Assembly (NCBI RefSeq): GCF_004054105.1
Contig: NZ_SBLC01000019.1
Coordinates: forward strand, 1-63,868
Direction: 5' to 3'
DNA length: 63,868 nt
Origin: Falsigemmobacter intermedius
Lineage (GTDB): Bacteria > Pseudomonadota > Alphaproteobacteria > Rhodobacterales > Rhodobacteraceae
The stretch's first letter is position 1. Each line of letters begins with the position of its first letter. The notes beneath the pieces were generated by a model. The model did not search any database, was not told where the DNA came from, and saw only the letters and a list, made by a program, of their open reading frames with translations. The position numbers were made by a program, and so were the translations under genes. Positions 51,733 to 59,364 of the stretch are shown in pieces.

Positions 51733-52560
51733 ATGAAGAAACGCAGCGAACTTCCGCAGATTGCGGAGGCCGGAGACGGCAGGGCGCCGCTGGACGGCGA
51801 CCGGCAGTTTGTTGCAGCGCTCTGGCGCGGAATGGAAGTTCTGCGGGTCTTTGGCCCGCGCGACGACGGATTGAGCAACCAGGAGATTGCCGCACGCACG
51901 GGCTTCAGCCCCTCAACGGTGTCGCGGCTGACCTATACGCTGAGTGTCATGGGCCACCTTCGCTATGTGGCGCGGGACGGGCGCTACCGGCTGGGCATGC
52001 CGGTGCTGGGTCTGGGGCTGGCCTGCCTTGCGGGCCTCGCCATCCGGCAGATCGCGCATCCTTTGATGCAGGAGCTGGCGGATTTTGCAGGCCCCGGCAA
52101 CCTCGTGTCGCTTTCGATGCGCGAGGGGCTGTCTATGACCTATATTCATTCGGTGCGGGCAGAAACGCAGATGTCGCTCTCGCTGGATCTGGGCACAAGG
52201 ATCAACCTCGCCCGCAGCTCGGCAGGACGGGTCTGGCTGGCCGCCTGCCCGGACGACGAGCGCGAAGCGGTGCTTGCACGCATCGCCACTGAGGAAGCGG
52301 GCGGGCCCGCCCTTGTGCGCAGCCTGCGCGAGGGGATAGAGTCCGTGCGGACCAAAGGCTATGCGCTGAATATCGGCGGTTGGCGTCCGGGGGTGAACGT
52401 GGTGGCTGTGCCGATCGCGCCCCAGGGGTCAGATCAGACGGTTTATGCGCTTGGCTGCGGCGGCCCGTCTTACCGGCTGACGCCGGAGTATCTGGAAGGG
52501 GAAATCGCGCCGCGCCTTCTGGATATCACCCGCCGGATCGCCGCAAGCCGGCCCGGCTGA
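51733..52560 (+). CDS. IclR family transcriptional regulator
   Basis: A 275-residue regulator. The winged HTH is at about 47-70 (SNQEIAARTGFSPSTVSRLTY), followed by the IclR effector domain with MSLSLDLGTRINLARSSAGRVWLA. Effectors are usually small aromatic or aliphatic acids. It ends at a terminator, and the tandem acyl-CoA dehydrogenase genes meet it from the other side. Their promoter has paired palindromes suited to an IclR dimer, so those genes are its likely targets. Confidence 0.88.
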   Translation: MKKRSELPQIAEAGDGRAPLDGDRQFVAALWRGMEVLRVFGPRDDGLSNQEIAARTGFSPSTVSRLTYTLSVMGHLRYVARDGRYRLGMPVLGLGLACLAGLAIRQIAHPLMQELADFAGPGNLVSLSMREGLSMTYIHSVRAETQMSLSLDLGTRINLARSSAGRVWLAACPDDEREAVLARIATEEAGGPALVRSLREGIESVRTKGYALNIGGWRPGVNVVAVPIAPQGSDQTVYALGCGGPSYRLTPEYLEGEIAPRLLDITRRIAASRPG

Positions 52561-52563
52561 CGA

Positions 52564-52595
52564 AAAAGGCCCGCCCGGATCCGGGCGGGCCTTTT
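52564..52595. terminator. Bidirectional intrinsic terminator
   Basis: GGCCCGCCCGG and CCGGGCGGGCC pair perfectly around a two-base loop, flanked by AAAA and TTTT on the two sides. It separates the convergent IclR and acyl-CoA dehydrogenase genes and can stop transcription from both. Confidence 0.85.
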
Positions 52596-52615
52596 CTTTA
52601 TCGAGAGAGACCGGC

Positions 52616-53707
52616 TTATTCGCCAAGGCCCCCCAGGGCCGACAGACGGTCCATATGGAAATCGAAGTCCCCGAAAAGCATCTCGACCATCGTCAGACGC
52701 TTGAAGTAATGGCCAGCGGCCAGCTCCATCGTCATGGCGATACCGCCGTGCAGCTGCACCGCTTTCTGACCCACTTCGCGGGCCGAGCGGTTGATCTGCA
52801 CCTTGGCCGCCGAAAGCCTGCGGGCACGGGCTTCTGCATCCGCTTCAGAGACGCTCATCGAGGCGAAGTAAGACATCGACCGCGCGAGTTCCGTCGCGAT
52901 CATCATCTCAGCCGCCTGATGCTGCACCGCCTGGAAAGACCCGAGCGTGACGTTGAACTGCACGCGCGTCTTCAGATAGTCCACCGTCTGATCGAGCAGC
53001 GCCTGCATTGCGCCCACGGCTTCGGCACAGGCCGCAGCCAGCAGACGGGCCTCGGTCTCAGCGATCAGGGCAGCAGCGTCGCCCGCGATCTGCACCGCCG
53101 GGGTGGCGGCGAAGACCACCTCCGCGCCGCGCTGGCCGTCCTGGGTGGGATAGCCGGTGCGGGTCAGACCCGCCGCATCCGATTTCACCAGGAACAGCGC
53201 CGGAGCGCCATTCAGCTCGGCAGAGACGATCAGCAGATCTGCTTCCGCCCCATAGCGCACCAGAGATTTTTTACCCGAAAGCACAAAGCCTTCGCCCGCA
53301 GCTTCCGCCGTGACCTTCTGACCAGTGGCATCTTTCGCCGCATAGGCCACGGTAACCGCGCCGTCGATGATCTCTTCGATCAGCGACAGCACCGCATCCG
53401 AGCCGTCCTGCGACAGCAGCGCCGGGGCGGCGACAAAGGTGTCAAGCACCGGGCCGGTCAGCAGCGCACGGCCTGCACGCTCCATCACCAGCATGGTGTC
53501 GGCAGCCGTGCCGCCCAGACCACCGGCCTCTTCGCTGAAAGGCAGCGCGAAAAGACCCATTTCCGCCATGGCCTCCCACAGCGCCGGATCAAAGCCGGGG
53601 GCTGCGCGGGTGAATTTCTGGCGGGTTTCAAAGTCGCATTTGTCGGCCAGCAGCCGGGCAAATGCATCATCCAGCATCCGCTGTTCGTCGGTCAGATCGA
53701 AGTTCAT
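52616..53707 (-). CDS. Acyl-CoA dehydrogenase, second subunit-like
   Basis: A 363-residue acyl-CoA dehydrogenase. It has the N-terminal MNFDLTDEQRMLDDAFARLL and the late block VQLHGGIAMTMELAAGHYFKR, but lacks the C-terminal YGGxNE-type segment seen in its neighbour. In known heteromeric acyl-CoA dehydrogenases (for example those of steroid side chains) one such subunit is paired with a canonical one. It lies seven bases from the other dehydrogenase gene, in the same direction. Confidence 0.87.
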   Translation of the reverse strand: MNFDLTDEQRMLDDAFARLLADKCDFETRQKFTRAAPGFDPALWEAMAEMGLFALPFSEEAGGLGGTAADTMLVMERAGRALLTGPVLDTFVAAPALLSQDGSDAVLSLIEEIIDGAVTVAYAAKDATGQKVTAEAAGEGFVLSGKKSLVRYGAEADLLIVSAELNGAPALFLVKSDAAGLTRTGYPTQDGQRGAEVVFAATPAVQIAGDAAALIAETEARLLAAACAEAVGAMQALLDQTVDYLKTRVQFNVTLGSFQAVQHQAAEMMIATELARSMSYFASMSVSEADAEARARRLSAAKVQINRSAREVGQKAVQLHGGIAMTMELAAGHYFKRLTMVEMLFGDFDFHMDRLSALGGLGE

Positions 53708-53714
53708 GCGCGCC

Positions 53715-54914
53715 TCACAGCCCCAGGATCATCTTGGCGATGATGTTTTTCTGCACTTCATTGGCCCCGCCATAGATCGAGACCTTGCGCATATTGAAAT
53801 AAAGCGCCGCAGCGGTGTCGGCGAACTCCGGCCCCGGCGTCTGCTGGCGCAGCTCCACTTCAAGATGCGGGAAGGGCCAGCTGTCTTCGCCGATCACATC
53901 GAGGAGAAGCTCGGTCGATTTCTGCTGCGTCTCCGAGCCGCGGATCTTCAGCACCGATGAGGCCGGATCGGGCTTGCCGGTATTGCCGCGCGAGGCTTCG
54001 GCCGAGAGAACACGCAGGGCGGTCATCTCAAGGGCTTTCAGCTCAATCTCGGTCTGAATGAAGCGGTCGCGGAAGCGCGGATGCTCCATCACCGGTTTGC
54101 CGTCGCGCAGGGTCTTTTCGGCCAGCTCTTTCACCAGGCGCATGCGGCCCTTGGAAATGCCGATCCGCGCGATACCCACGCGCTCGTTGCCAAGCAGGAA
54201 TTTCGCGTAATCCCAGCCTTTGTTCTCTTCACCAACCAGGCCATCGAGCGGGATGCGCACATCGTCGAAGAAGACCTCGTTGACTTCCACACCGCCGTCG
54301 ATGGTCTGGATCGGACGCACGGTGACGCCCGGAAGCGTCATATCCACCAGGAAGAACGAGATCCCGGCCTGTTTCTTCGCCTCCGGATTGGTGCGGGCCA
54401 GAACGAAGATCATATTGCCGTATTGGCCATAGGTGGTCCAGGTCTTCTGCCCGTTGATCACCCATTCATCGCCATCGCGCACCGCGCGGGTTTTCAGCGA
54501 GGCAAGGTCAGAGCCTGCCGAGGGTTCGGAGAAACCCTGGCTCCACCAGTCGTCCATATTGGCGATGCGCGGCAGATATTTCTTCTTCTGCTCTTCTGAG
54601 CCGAAGGTATAGATCACCGGGCCGACCATGTTCACGCCGAAGGACAACAGGTCCGGCGAGGGCGCAGCCTGGCATTCTTCGATGAAGATATATTGCTGCA
54701 CTGCCGTCCAGCCCGGACCGCCGTATTCCACCGGCCAGCGCGGCGTCGACCAGCCCTTTTTGTGCAGAATGCGGGCCCATTCCACGATCATATCGCGGGT
54801 GGCCACGCGGAACTGCTCCATGTGGCGGCGGGTCGCCTCGGGCAGGTTCTCGCGGATGAAGGCGCGGACTTCCCTACGGAAGGCCTCTTCTTCGGCAGTG
54901 AAATTCAGATCCAT
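53715..54914 (-). CDS. Acyl-CoA dehydrogenase
   Basis: A 399-residue FAD enzyme. Blocks include GFSEPSAGSDLASL, EWVINGQKTWTTYGQ, and the C-terminal RKVSIYGGANEVQKNI that contacts FAD. ATG54914 is the family-like start (MDLNFTAEEEAF); the frame continues upstream without support. It is the first gene after a double palindromic operator and should form a pair with the next gene product, delivering electrons to ETF. Substrate unknown. Confidence 0.88.
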   Translation of the reverse strand: MDLNFTAEEEAFRREVRAFIRENLPEATRRHMEQFRVATRDMIVEWARILHKKGWSTPRWPVEYGGPGWTAVQQYIFIEECQAAPSPDLLSFGVNMVGPVIYTFGSEEQKKKYLPRIANMDDWWSQGFSEPSAGSDLASLKTRAVRDGDEWVINGQKTWTTYGQYGNMIFVLARTNPEAKKQAGISFFLVDMTLPGVTVRPIQTIDGGVEVNEVFFDDVRIPLDGLVGEENKGWDYAKFLLGNERVGIARIGISKGRMRLVKELAEKTLRDGKPVMEHPRFRDRFIQTEIELKALEMTALRVLSAEASRGNTGKPDPASSVLKIRGSETQQKSTELLLDVIGEDSWPFPHLEVELRQQTPGPEFADTAAALYFNMRKVSIYGGANEVQKNIIAKMILGL

Positions 54915-55004
54915 CTGGCTCTCCGTCAGATCCGGGTTCACCCGCCCCCGCCCGGGGGAGCGGGCAGAGGCAGGTATCGGCTGGCCCCGCGGTCTTACGG
55001 GGTA

Positions 55005-55021
55005 ATTCCGCAATGCGGAAT
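55005..55021. promoter_or_regulatory. Operator palindrome 1 upstream of the acyl-CoA dehydrogenase pair
   Basis: ATTCCGCAATGCGGAAT is a perfect 17-bp palindrome about 90 bp upstream of the dehydrogenase start. A related palindrome follows with its centre 21 bp away, two helical turns. The tandem arrangement suits binding by two dimers of the nearby IclR protein. Confidence 0.65.
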
Positions 55022-55027
55022 GTATTT

Positions 55028-55040
55028 CCGCAATTTGCGG
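55028..55040. promoter_or_regulatory. Operator palindrome 2 upstream of the acyl-CoA dehydrogenase pair
   Basis: CCGCAATTTGCGG is a perfect 13-bp palindrome sharing TTCCGCAA with the first copy. The centre-to-centre distance of 21 bp puts both on the same face of the helix. Confidence 0.6.
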
Positions 55041-55103
55041 CCCTTCCTAGCCGTCACCTCCGGTTCTGTCAATTCGTCGCAGCGCCGACTCCGCGTGAAA
55101 CGC

Positions 55104-55138
55104 AAAACCCCCGCTCCGGCCAGCGGAGCGGGGGTTTT
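55104..55138. terminator. Intrinsic terminator after the glycine-zipper lipoprotein gene
   Basis: AAAACCCCCGCTCCG and its perfect complement form a 15-bp stem around a five-base loop, with T- and A-runs at the ends. It follows the minus-strand lipoprotein gene and may work both ways. Confidence 0.85.
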
Positions 55139-55157
55139 GACGATCGGGATCGGCAGA

Positions 55158-55433
55158 TCAGCAGGCCGCGATCCAGGTGCGACCGGTGCGGGTGTCGCGG
55201 TAGCGGCAGCGCCCGTCATTGGTCTGCCCGAGGTTCGAGGCAACCGCCCCGGCGAGGCCGCCGATGATGGCCCCTTCAACCGGCTTGTCGTCCACGACCT
55301 GACCCAGAACGGCCCCGGCGACCGCACCGGTCGCCACCGCACCGGCGGTGTTTTGATTGTAATTTCCCTGCTGCACGCAGCCTGCAAGCCCGAGAAGCCC
55401 ACACAGGCTCAGCACTCCGAGTTGTTTGCGCAT
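55158..55433 (-). CDS. Glycine-zipper 2TM lipoprotein
   Basis: A 91-residue protein. The signal peptide ends in the lipobox LAGC (Cys19), then come alternating Ala/Gly zipper stretches (GAVATGAVAGAVLGQVV and GAIIGGLAGAVASNLG) and a Cys-containing tail ending WIAAC. It resembles the Rickettsia 17 kDa antigen/SlyB family of outer-membrane lipoproteins. GGAGG seven bases before ATG55433 fixes the start. Single gene closed by a strong terminator. Confidence 0.85.
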   Translation of the reverse strand: MRKQLGVLSLCGLLGLAGCVQQGNYNQNTAGAVATGAVAGAVLGQVVDDKPVEGAIIGGLAGAVASNLGQTNDGRCRYRDTRTGRTWIAAC

Positions 55434-55958
55434 GACCATCCTCCAACGCTTGAACAATGCGTGCGAGGTGCACGCCATGACGGGGAAACCCCTTCGGGAG
55501 GGAAATGTTCCATCGCAAAACACCGGCCGGAGCCGATGCGGCGGGCGTCAGCCGGAGACCGGCCCCGTAGTGGCGGGTGTAGGGGCGGGTGGGCTGCCCG
55601 CTGTCGAGGGGCGGCGGAGGCGGCAGAGGCAAGAATGAGTATTTAAGAAAAGCCAAAGGGCTGCCCTGGCTCTCCATTCAGGCGGCGCTTTTGGCGAAGC
55701 GGGGGCGGCGCGGACCGGGGGGTGTAAGGCAGGGGTTGTAACGAGGGGTTGGAGCGCTCAGCGGTTTGGGGTCACAGGAAGGTGAAGGGGACGGCCGCGA
55801 TTTCATGCTAAGCTTAAATCGTCGCCGGGCCACATGCGGTTGCCTCTGACAGTTGTCTTGTCCCTGATCTGCAAATGCGCACGGCGACGACATCCCCCCT
55901 TGAAGCTGTCTGCAGCCTTTGATCTCTGGCTCTGACGGCGCAGGCTTTGGGGATCTTC
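55434..55958. other. 525-bp gene-poor gap with a possible structured leader
   Basis: No reading frame here has coding character. The part from 55440 to 55800 is ordinary GC-rich spacer, with a short AT-richer patch at about 55635-55655. From 55819 on, distant inverted repeats suggest a folded leader of the cobW gene. Confidence 0.45.
55819..55890 (+). promoter_or_regulatory. Possible structured 5' leader upstream of the CobW gene
   Basis: TCGTCGCCG (55819-55827) and CGGCGACGA (55882-55890) are perfect 9-bp arms that close a 54-base interval; a small AGCTG/CAGC-type stem follows at about 55903-55915. Leaders of metal chaperone genes can carry riboswitches or repressor sites. I could not match it to the cobalamin box or a Zur site. 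Confidence 0.35.
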
Positions 55959-56855
55959 ATGACACCGGTGGTTTTGATAACGGGCTTTCTTGGCGCGGGG
56001 AAAACCACGCTGATCAACCAGTTGCTGCGCGGCGATCACGGGCTGCGGATCGCGGCCATCGTCAATGACTTTGGTGCGATCAATATCGATGCGGCGCTGC
56101 TGGCGGATGCGGCAGACAGCGTGATCGGGCTGGAAAACGGCTGCATCTGCTGCGCGCTGCAGGGTGATCTGTTGCGCAGCCTGCGGCTTGTGCTGGAGCG
56201 CAGCCCCGATCTGATCGTGATTGAGGCCTCGGGCGGCTCGGATCCGCGGGGGATCCTTGAGGTGCTTTCAGATCCGATCCTGACCGGTTTACTCCGCACC
56301 GATGCCGTGGCCGCGCTGGTCGATGCCGAAGATCTGGCCGCGGCGCCGCAGCGGCTGCGCGATCCGCTCTGGCAGGCGCAGGTCCGGGCGGCGGATTTCG
56401 CGCTGATCAGCAAAGGCAGCCTCAGCCCGGGGCTTCAGGCGCAGCTGGCAATGTTTCGCAAGCCGTTGATTTCCCTGCAGGACCAGGGGATCCCCCTCGC
56501 GCTTTTGCTGGGCGAGAGCGGGGCTTTGCGCAAAGCCCCCGAGCCGGGGCGCGTGACGGCGGATCACCTGGCGAGCCTTGAGTGGGAAAGCCCCCTGCCC
56601 CTTGACCCTGAGGGCTTCACCGCAGCGCTGCAGGAGATTGCGCCGCAGCTTCTGCGCGCCAAGGGCTGGCTGCGCTTTGCCCCTGCGCCCGGGGATCTGC
56701 ATCTTCTGCAGCTTGCAGGGCAACGCGCGAGCCTCAGCCCCGCGCCGCCGCGCAGCGATGTGACTGGCGCAAAGCTGGTGCTGATCGGCCTGCGGGAGAG
56801 CTTTGAGCCTGAGGAGTTAGCCCGGGCTCTCGATCAAAGCCGCCGGATCGGCTGA
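55959..56855 (+). CDS. CobW/COG0523 family GTP-binding metal chaperone
   Basis: A 298-residue G3E GTPase. Walker A GFLGAGKTT is at 9-17, VNDFG at 35-39, and the metal-binding CxCC motif CICC at 62-65. The usual guanine-specificity motif NKxD reads SKGS, so nucleotide choice may differ. Such proteins hand Zn, Co or other metals to enzymes. ATG55959 starts at the P-loop strand; the frame extends a few codons upstream. Its 3' end overlaps the convergent amidohydrolase by 22 bp. Confidence 0.85.
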   Translation: MTPVVLITGFLGAGKTTLINQLLRGDHGLRIAAIVNDFGAINIDAALLADAADSVIGLENGCICCALQGDLLRSLRLVLERSPDLIVIEASGGSDPRGILEVLSDPILTGLLRTDAVAALVDAEDLAAAPQRLRDPLWQAQVRAADFALISKGSLSPGLQAQLAMFRKPLISLQDQGIPLALLLGESGALRKAPEPGRVTADHLASLEWESPLPLDPEGFTAALQEIAPQLLRAKGWLRFAPAPGDLHLLQLAGQRASLSPAPPRSDVTGAKLVLIGLRESFEPEELARALDQSRRIG

Positions 56856-58330
56856 CCCGGGCGCAGATCGGGCTGCAGCTCCCCCGAAAGGATCACCGGC
56901 ACCCCATTGACCAGAAGATGCCTCACCCCCTGGCTGCGGGCATTCATCTGCAGAAAATCGGCCTTTTCGCCAAAGGTTTGCGGATCAAAGACCAGAATAT
57001 CCCCGTCACATCCGACCTGCATCCGCCCCTTCTTCGCCATATCCGGCACCGCGCCCTGCAGGATCTGCGCCGGGATCAGGGTGCATTTCGAAATCCCCTC
57101 CATCAAAGGCAGCAGCGCACGCTCGCGGATGTAGTGGCGGAAGAACCGCGCGAAAGTCCCTGAGGAGCGCGGATGCGAGAAGAGCCGCTCGGGCAAAGGC
57201 CAGTCGGCGCCCTCATAGGTTTCGCCCTCCGCATCGATCCAGGGCATGGCATCTGAGGCGATGGCCCCGCCGGGGAAGGTGATCGCGGCATCGAGTTCGG
57301 CCAGATGCGGCTCGCCCGGACCGGCCTGAAGAAAATGCGTCAGCACAAGGGCCGAAGGGTCACGTTCGGCATGCGCGAGCACATCCGCGCGGTCTTTCAT
57401 CCGATAGCCGGTCGCCACAAGCTGCAGACTGTCATAGCGCCGCCCGGTTTTTTCAGGAAACTTCGGATCCGCATAGAAAGAGGCGCCGATGACGGTGGAC
57501 CCCGTGCCCCAGGGATAGGCCTCAACGGTGATTGGCAGGCCCTGGTCCCGGGCCTTACGGATCAGTCGCGCCGCGCCCTGAATATCGGTCCCGGAGGTGG
57601 AATTGAGGTGACAGATATGCATATGCGCGCCCGTGGCCCCGGCATAGCCGATCAGCCGGATATAGGCCTCTGTGGCGGATTTCGGGTCGATATTGGCGTC
57701 ATAGGCGACATGGGTATAGGTCGCCACGCCCCGATCGGCGGCGAGCTGACAGACCGCCGTCATCTCTTTGACGCCCGAGCCGCTGGCATAGGCATTGGGA
57801 ATGCCGATCCCGATCGCCCCCTCGTCCAGCCCCTGCGCGATGAGGGCGACGATTGCCTCCACCTCGCGGCTGTCTGCGATGTCATCGCTCCAGCGGCGAT
57901 CCTTTGCGGCGGCCCCCATCTGGCGCAAAGGCGCGCCCGGAACGAGAGGGACATCGCTCATCACCGCGCGCCGCGCCAGAATCCAGGCCGCCGCCGCACC
58001 ATAGTTGAGGGTCCGCCCGGTTTCGGCCTGGGCCGCATACCAGGCCCCCACCGGCAGGACCCCGGCCTCCATCTCGAGGGTGGTGGTCACGCCGTCAAAG
58101 GCCTGCATCCGGTCTGCGGGCAGCGACTGGCCATGGGCGTGCAGATCAATGAATCCCGGCACCACCAGATGCCCCTCTGCCTCCAGTTCAGCGAGGGCAG
58201 AGCCCGCTACCTTGCCGATGGCCACGATTTTTCCACCGCGCAGCGCCACATCTGCCAGGGCGTCAAAACCGGTCTCCGGGTCCATCACCCGTCCGCCCCG
58301 GATCACCAGATCGTAAGTCTCGCCGCTCAT
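56834..58330 (-). CDS. N-acyl-D-amino-acid deacylase-like amidohydrolase
   Basis: A 498-residue amidohydrolase-superfamily enzyme. The metal-binding HxH is in GFIDLHAHGQ; further His and Asp lie in ICHLNSTSG and SDAMPW. The N-terminal LVIRGGRVMDPETGFDALADVA is typical of the D-aminoacylase/dihydroorotase group. It probably hydrolyses an N-acyl amino acid or a related amide, perhaps with zinc. Its start overlaps the upstream gene by an ATGA junction (ATG58330), so the two proteins work together or are made in fixed ratio. Confidence 0.82.
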   Translation of the reverse strand: MSGETYDLVIRGGRVMDPETGFDALADVALRGGKIVAIGKVAGSALAELEAEGHLVVPGFIDLHAHGQSLPADRMQAFDGVTTTLEMEAGVLPVGAWYAAQAETGRTLNYGAAAAWILARRAVMSDVPLVPGAPLRQMGAAAKDRRWSDDIADSREVEAIVALIAQGLDEGAIGIGIPNAYASGSGVKEMTAVCQLAADRGVATYTHVAYDANIDPKSATEAYIRLIGYAGATGAHMHICHLNSTSGTDIQGAARLIRKARDQGLPITVEAYPWGTGSTVIGASFYADPKFPEKTGRRYDSLQLVATGYRMKDRADVLAHAERDPSALVLTHFLQAGPGEPHLAELDAAITFPGGAIASDAMPWIDAEGETYEGADWPLPERLFSHPRSSGTFARFFRHYIRERALLPLMEGISKCTLIPAQILQGAVPDMAKKGRMQVGCDGDILVFDPQTFGEKADFLQMNARSQGVRHLLVNGVPVILSGELQPDLRPGQPIRRL

Positions 58331-59250
58331 CACAGGCTCCGCTGCCAAAGAAACTGCCGTGCTGCGGGGGCGGTCAGCCAGCCCGCGTCAACATCGGCCC
58401 AAACCTCACTCACGGCCCGGCCAAGGCATCTGCCCCCCTGCCAGACCGGCGTTCCGCAATAAATCGCCGTAATGCCGGGGCGCCCGCGCTGAAAGGCGGG
58501 ATTGGCCGAGCGGATCGCCGTCACCATGCCTGCGGCATCGAGGTCAATGCGTTCCTCCGCTGCGAGCGTCACGCAAAGACGATCGGGCAAAGCGCCAAAG
58601 CCATAGCCCGCCTGTGGCCCGCCAAGCGCCTCAATGCCGATGGCCCCCAGGGCCTCTGCCAGGGCCGGGGCGGTCAGCGCCGGAGCGGCGATGGAGTTCA
58701 GAACCACCGCCACAGCCTGCTCTCCGCTTTGCCACAGAAAACTGCCGCAATCGCAGCGCGCCGCGACCCGTGGCGCATTGGCCAGCAGAACCGGCCCCCG
58801 GCGCGGCAGCACGATCAGCCCCGCATCGAGCCCCGGCTCTGCGGCGAGTGCGGCCTCAAGCCCGGGCTGGTCGATCTGCCCGCGCCGCATCAGATCAAAG
58901 ACATGGGTATTCAATGCCACCCCCGCCCGGGTCAGGCCGGAGGGCAGGCGGTGCCCCGTCACCAGCCCCTCCGGACCGCCGGGCAAGAACTGCTCCAGGG
59001 GGAGGGGGCGGTCGGGGCCGCTTGAGATCACCGCCGCCAGAGGCGCGCTCTCCCACCCTTCGGGCAGCGTCAGCCCCTGGCTGCCGCCCCGCTGGGTCAC
59101 AGAACTCAGCAGCCCCCCGCCCTCCTGCGACCATGCGCGAAAGACCGCGAAGCCTCCGATCTCACCAACCCCAAGCATTTCAATGGCCTGCAAGACCCGC
59201 AGCGCCGCAGCGCCCGCGCCCGGCCCCCGAATAGCGATCCCCGTTGTCAT
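58330..59250 (-). CDS. Uncharacterised protein coupled to the amidohydrolase (DUF6963-like)
   Basis: A 306-residue protein with no catalytic motif I recognise. It starts MTTGIAIRGPGAGAAAL and contains the Gly-rich GPEGLVTGHRLPSG, a Cys pair in ARCDCGSF, and YGFGALPDRLCV. I associate it tentatively with a family called DUF6963, reported next to D-aminoacylases. It is first in the two-gene minus-strand operon. ATG59250 is chosen because the upstream extension is proline-rich and unlike the body. Confidence 0.7.
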   Translation of the reverse strand: MTTGIAIRGPGAGAAALRVLQAIEMLGVGEIGGFAVFRAWSQEGGGLLSSVTQRGGSQGLTLPEGWESAPLAAVISSGPDRPLPLEQFLPGGPEGLVTGHRLPSGLTRAGVALNTHVFDLMRRGQIDQPGLEAALAAEPGLDAGLIVLPRRGPVLLANAPRVAARCDCGSFLWQSGEQAVAVVLNSIAAPALTAPALAEALGAIGIEALGGPQAGYGFGALPDRLCVTLAAEERIDLDAAGMVTAIRSANPAFQRGRPGITAIYCGTPVWQGGRCLGRAVSEVWADVDAGWLTAPAARQFLWQRSL

Positions 59251-59364
59251 AGAACTCTCCCCCGGCTGCGCGAAGGTGGCAGCGCCCCCGGGCGGCGTCA
59301 AGACGGCCCTGCAACCCTTTCGGCCCAGGCCGCGTTAGCCCTTCACACGAGAGGGGAGGGGCGC

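Noticed and set aside
55678-55893. Minus-strand frame of 71 codons between the lipoprotein and CobW genes
   Set aside because: It lacks a ribosome-binding site, has Pro/Arg-rich composition and runs through the likely CobW leader.
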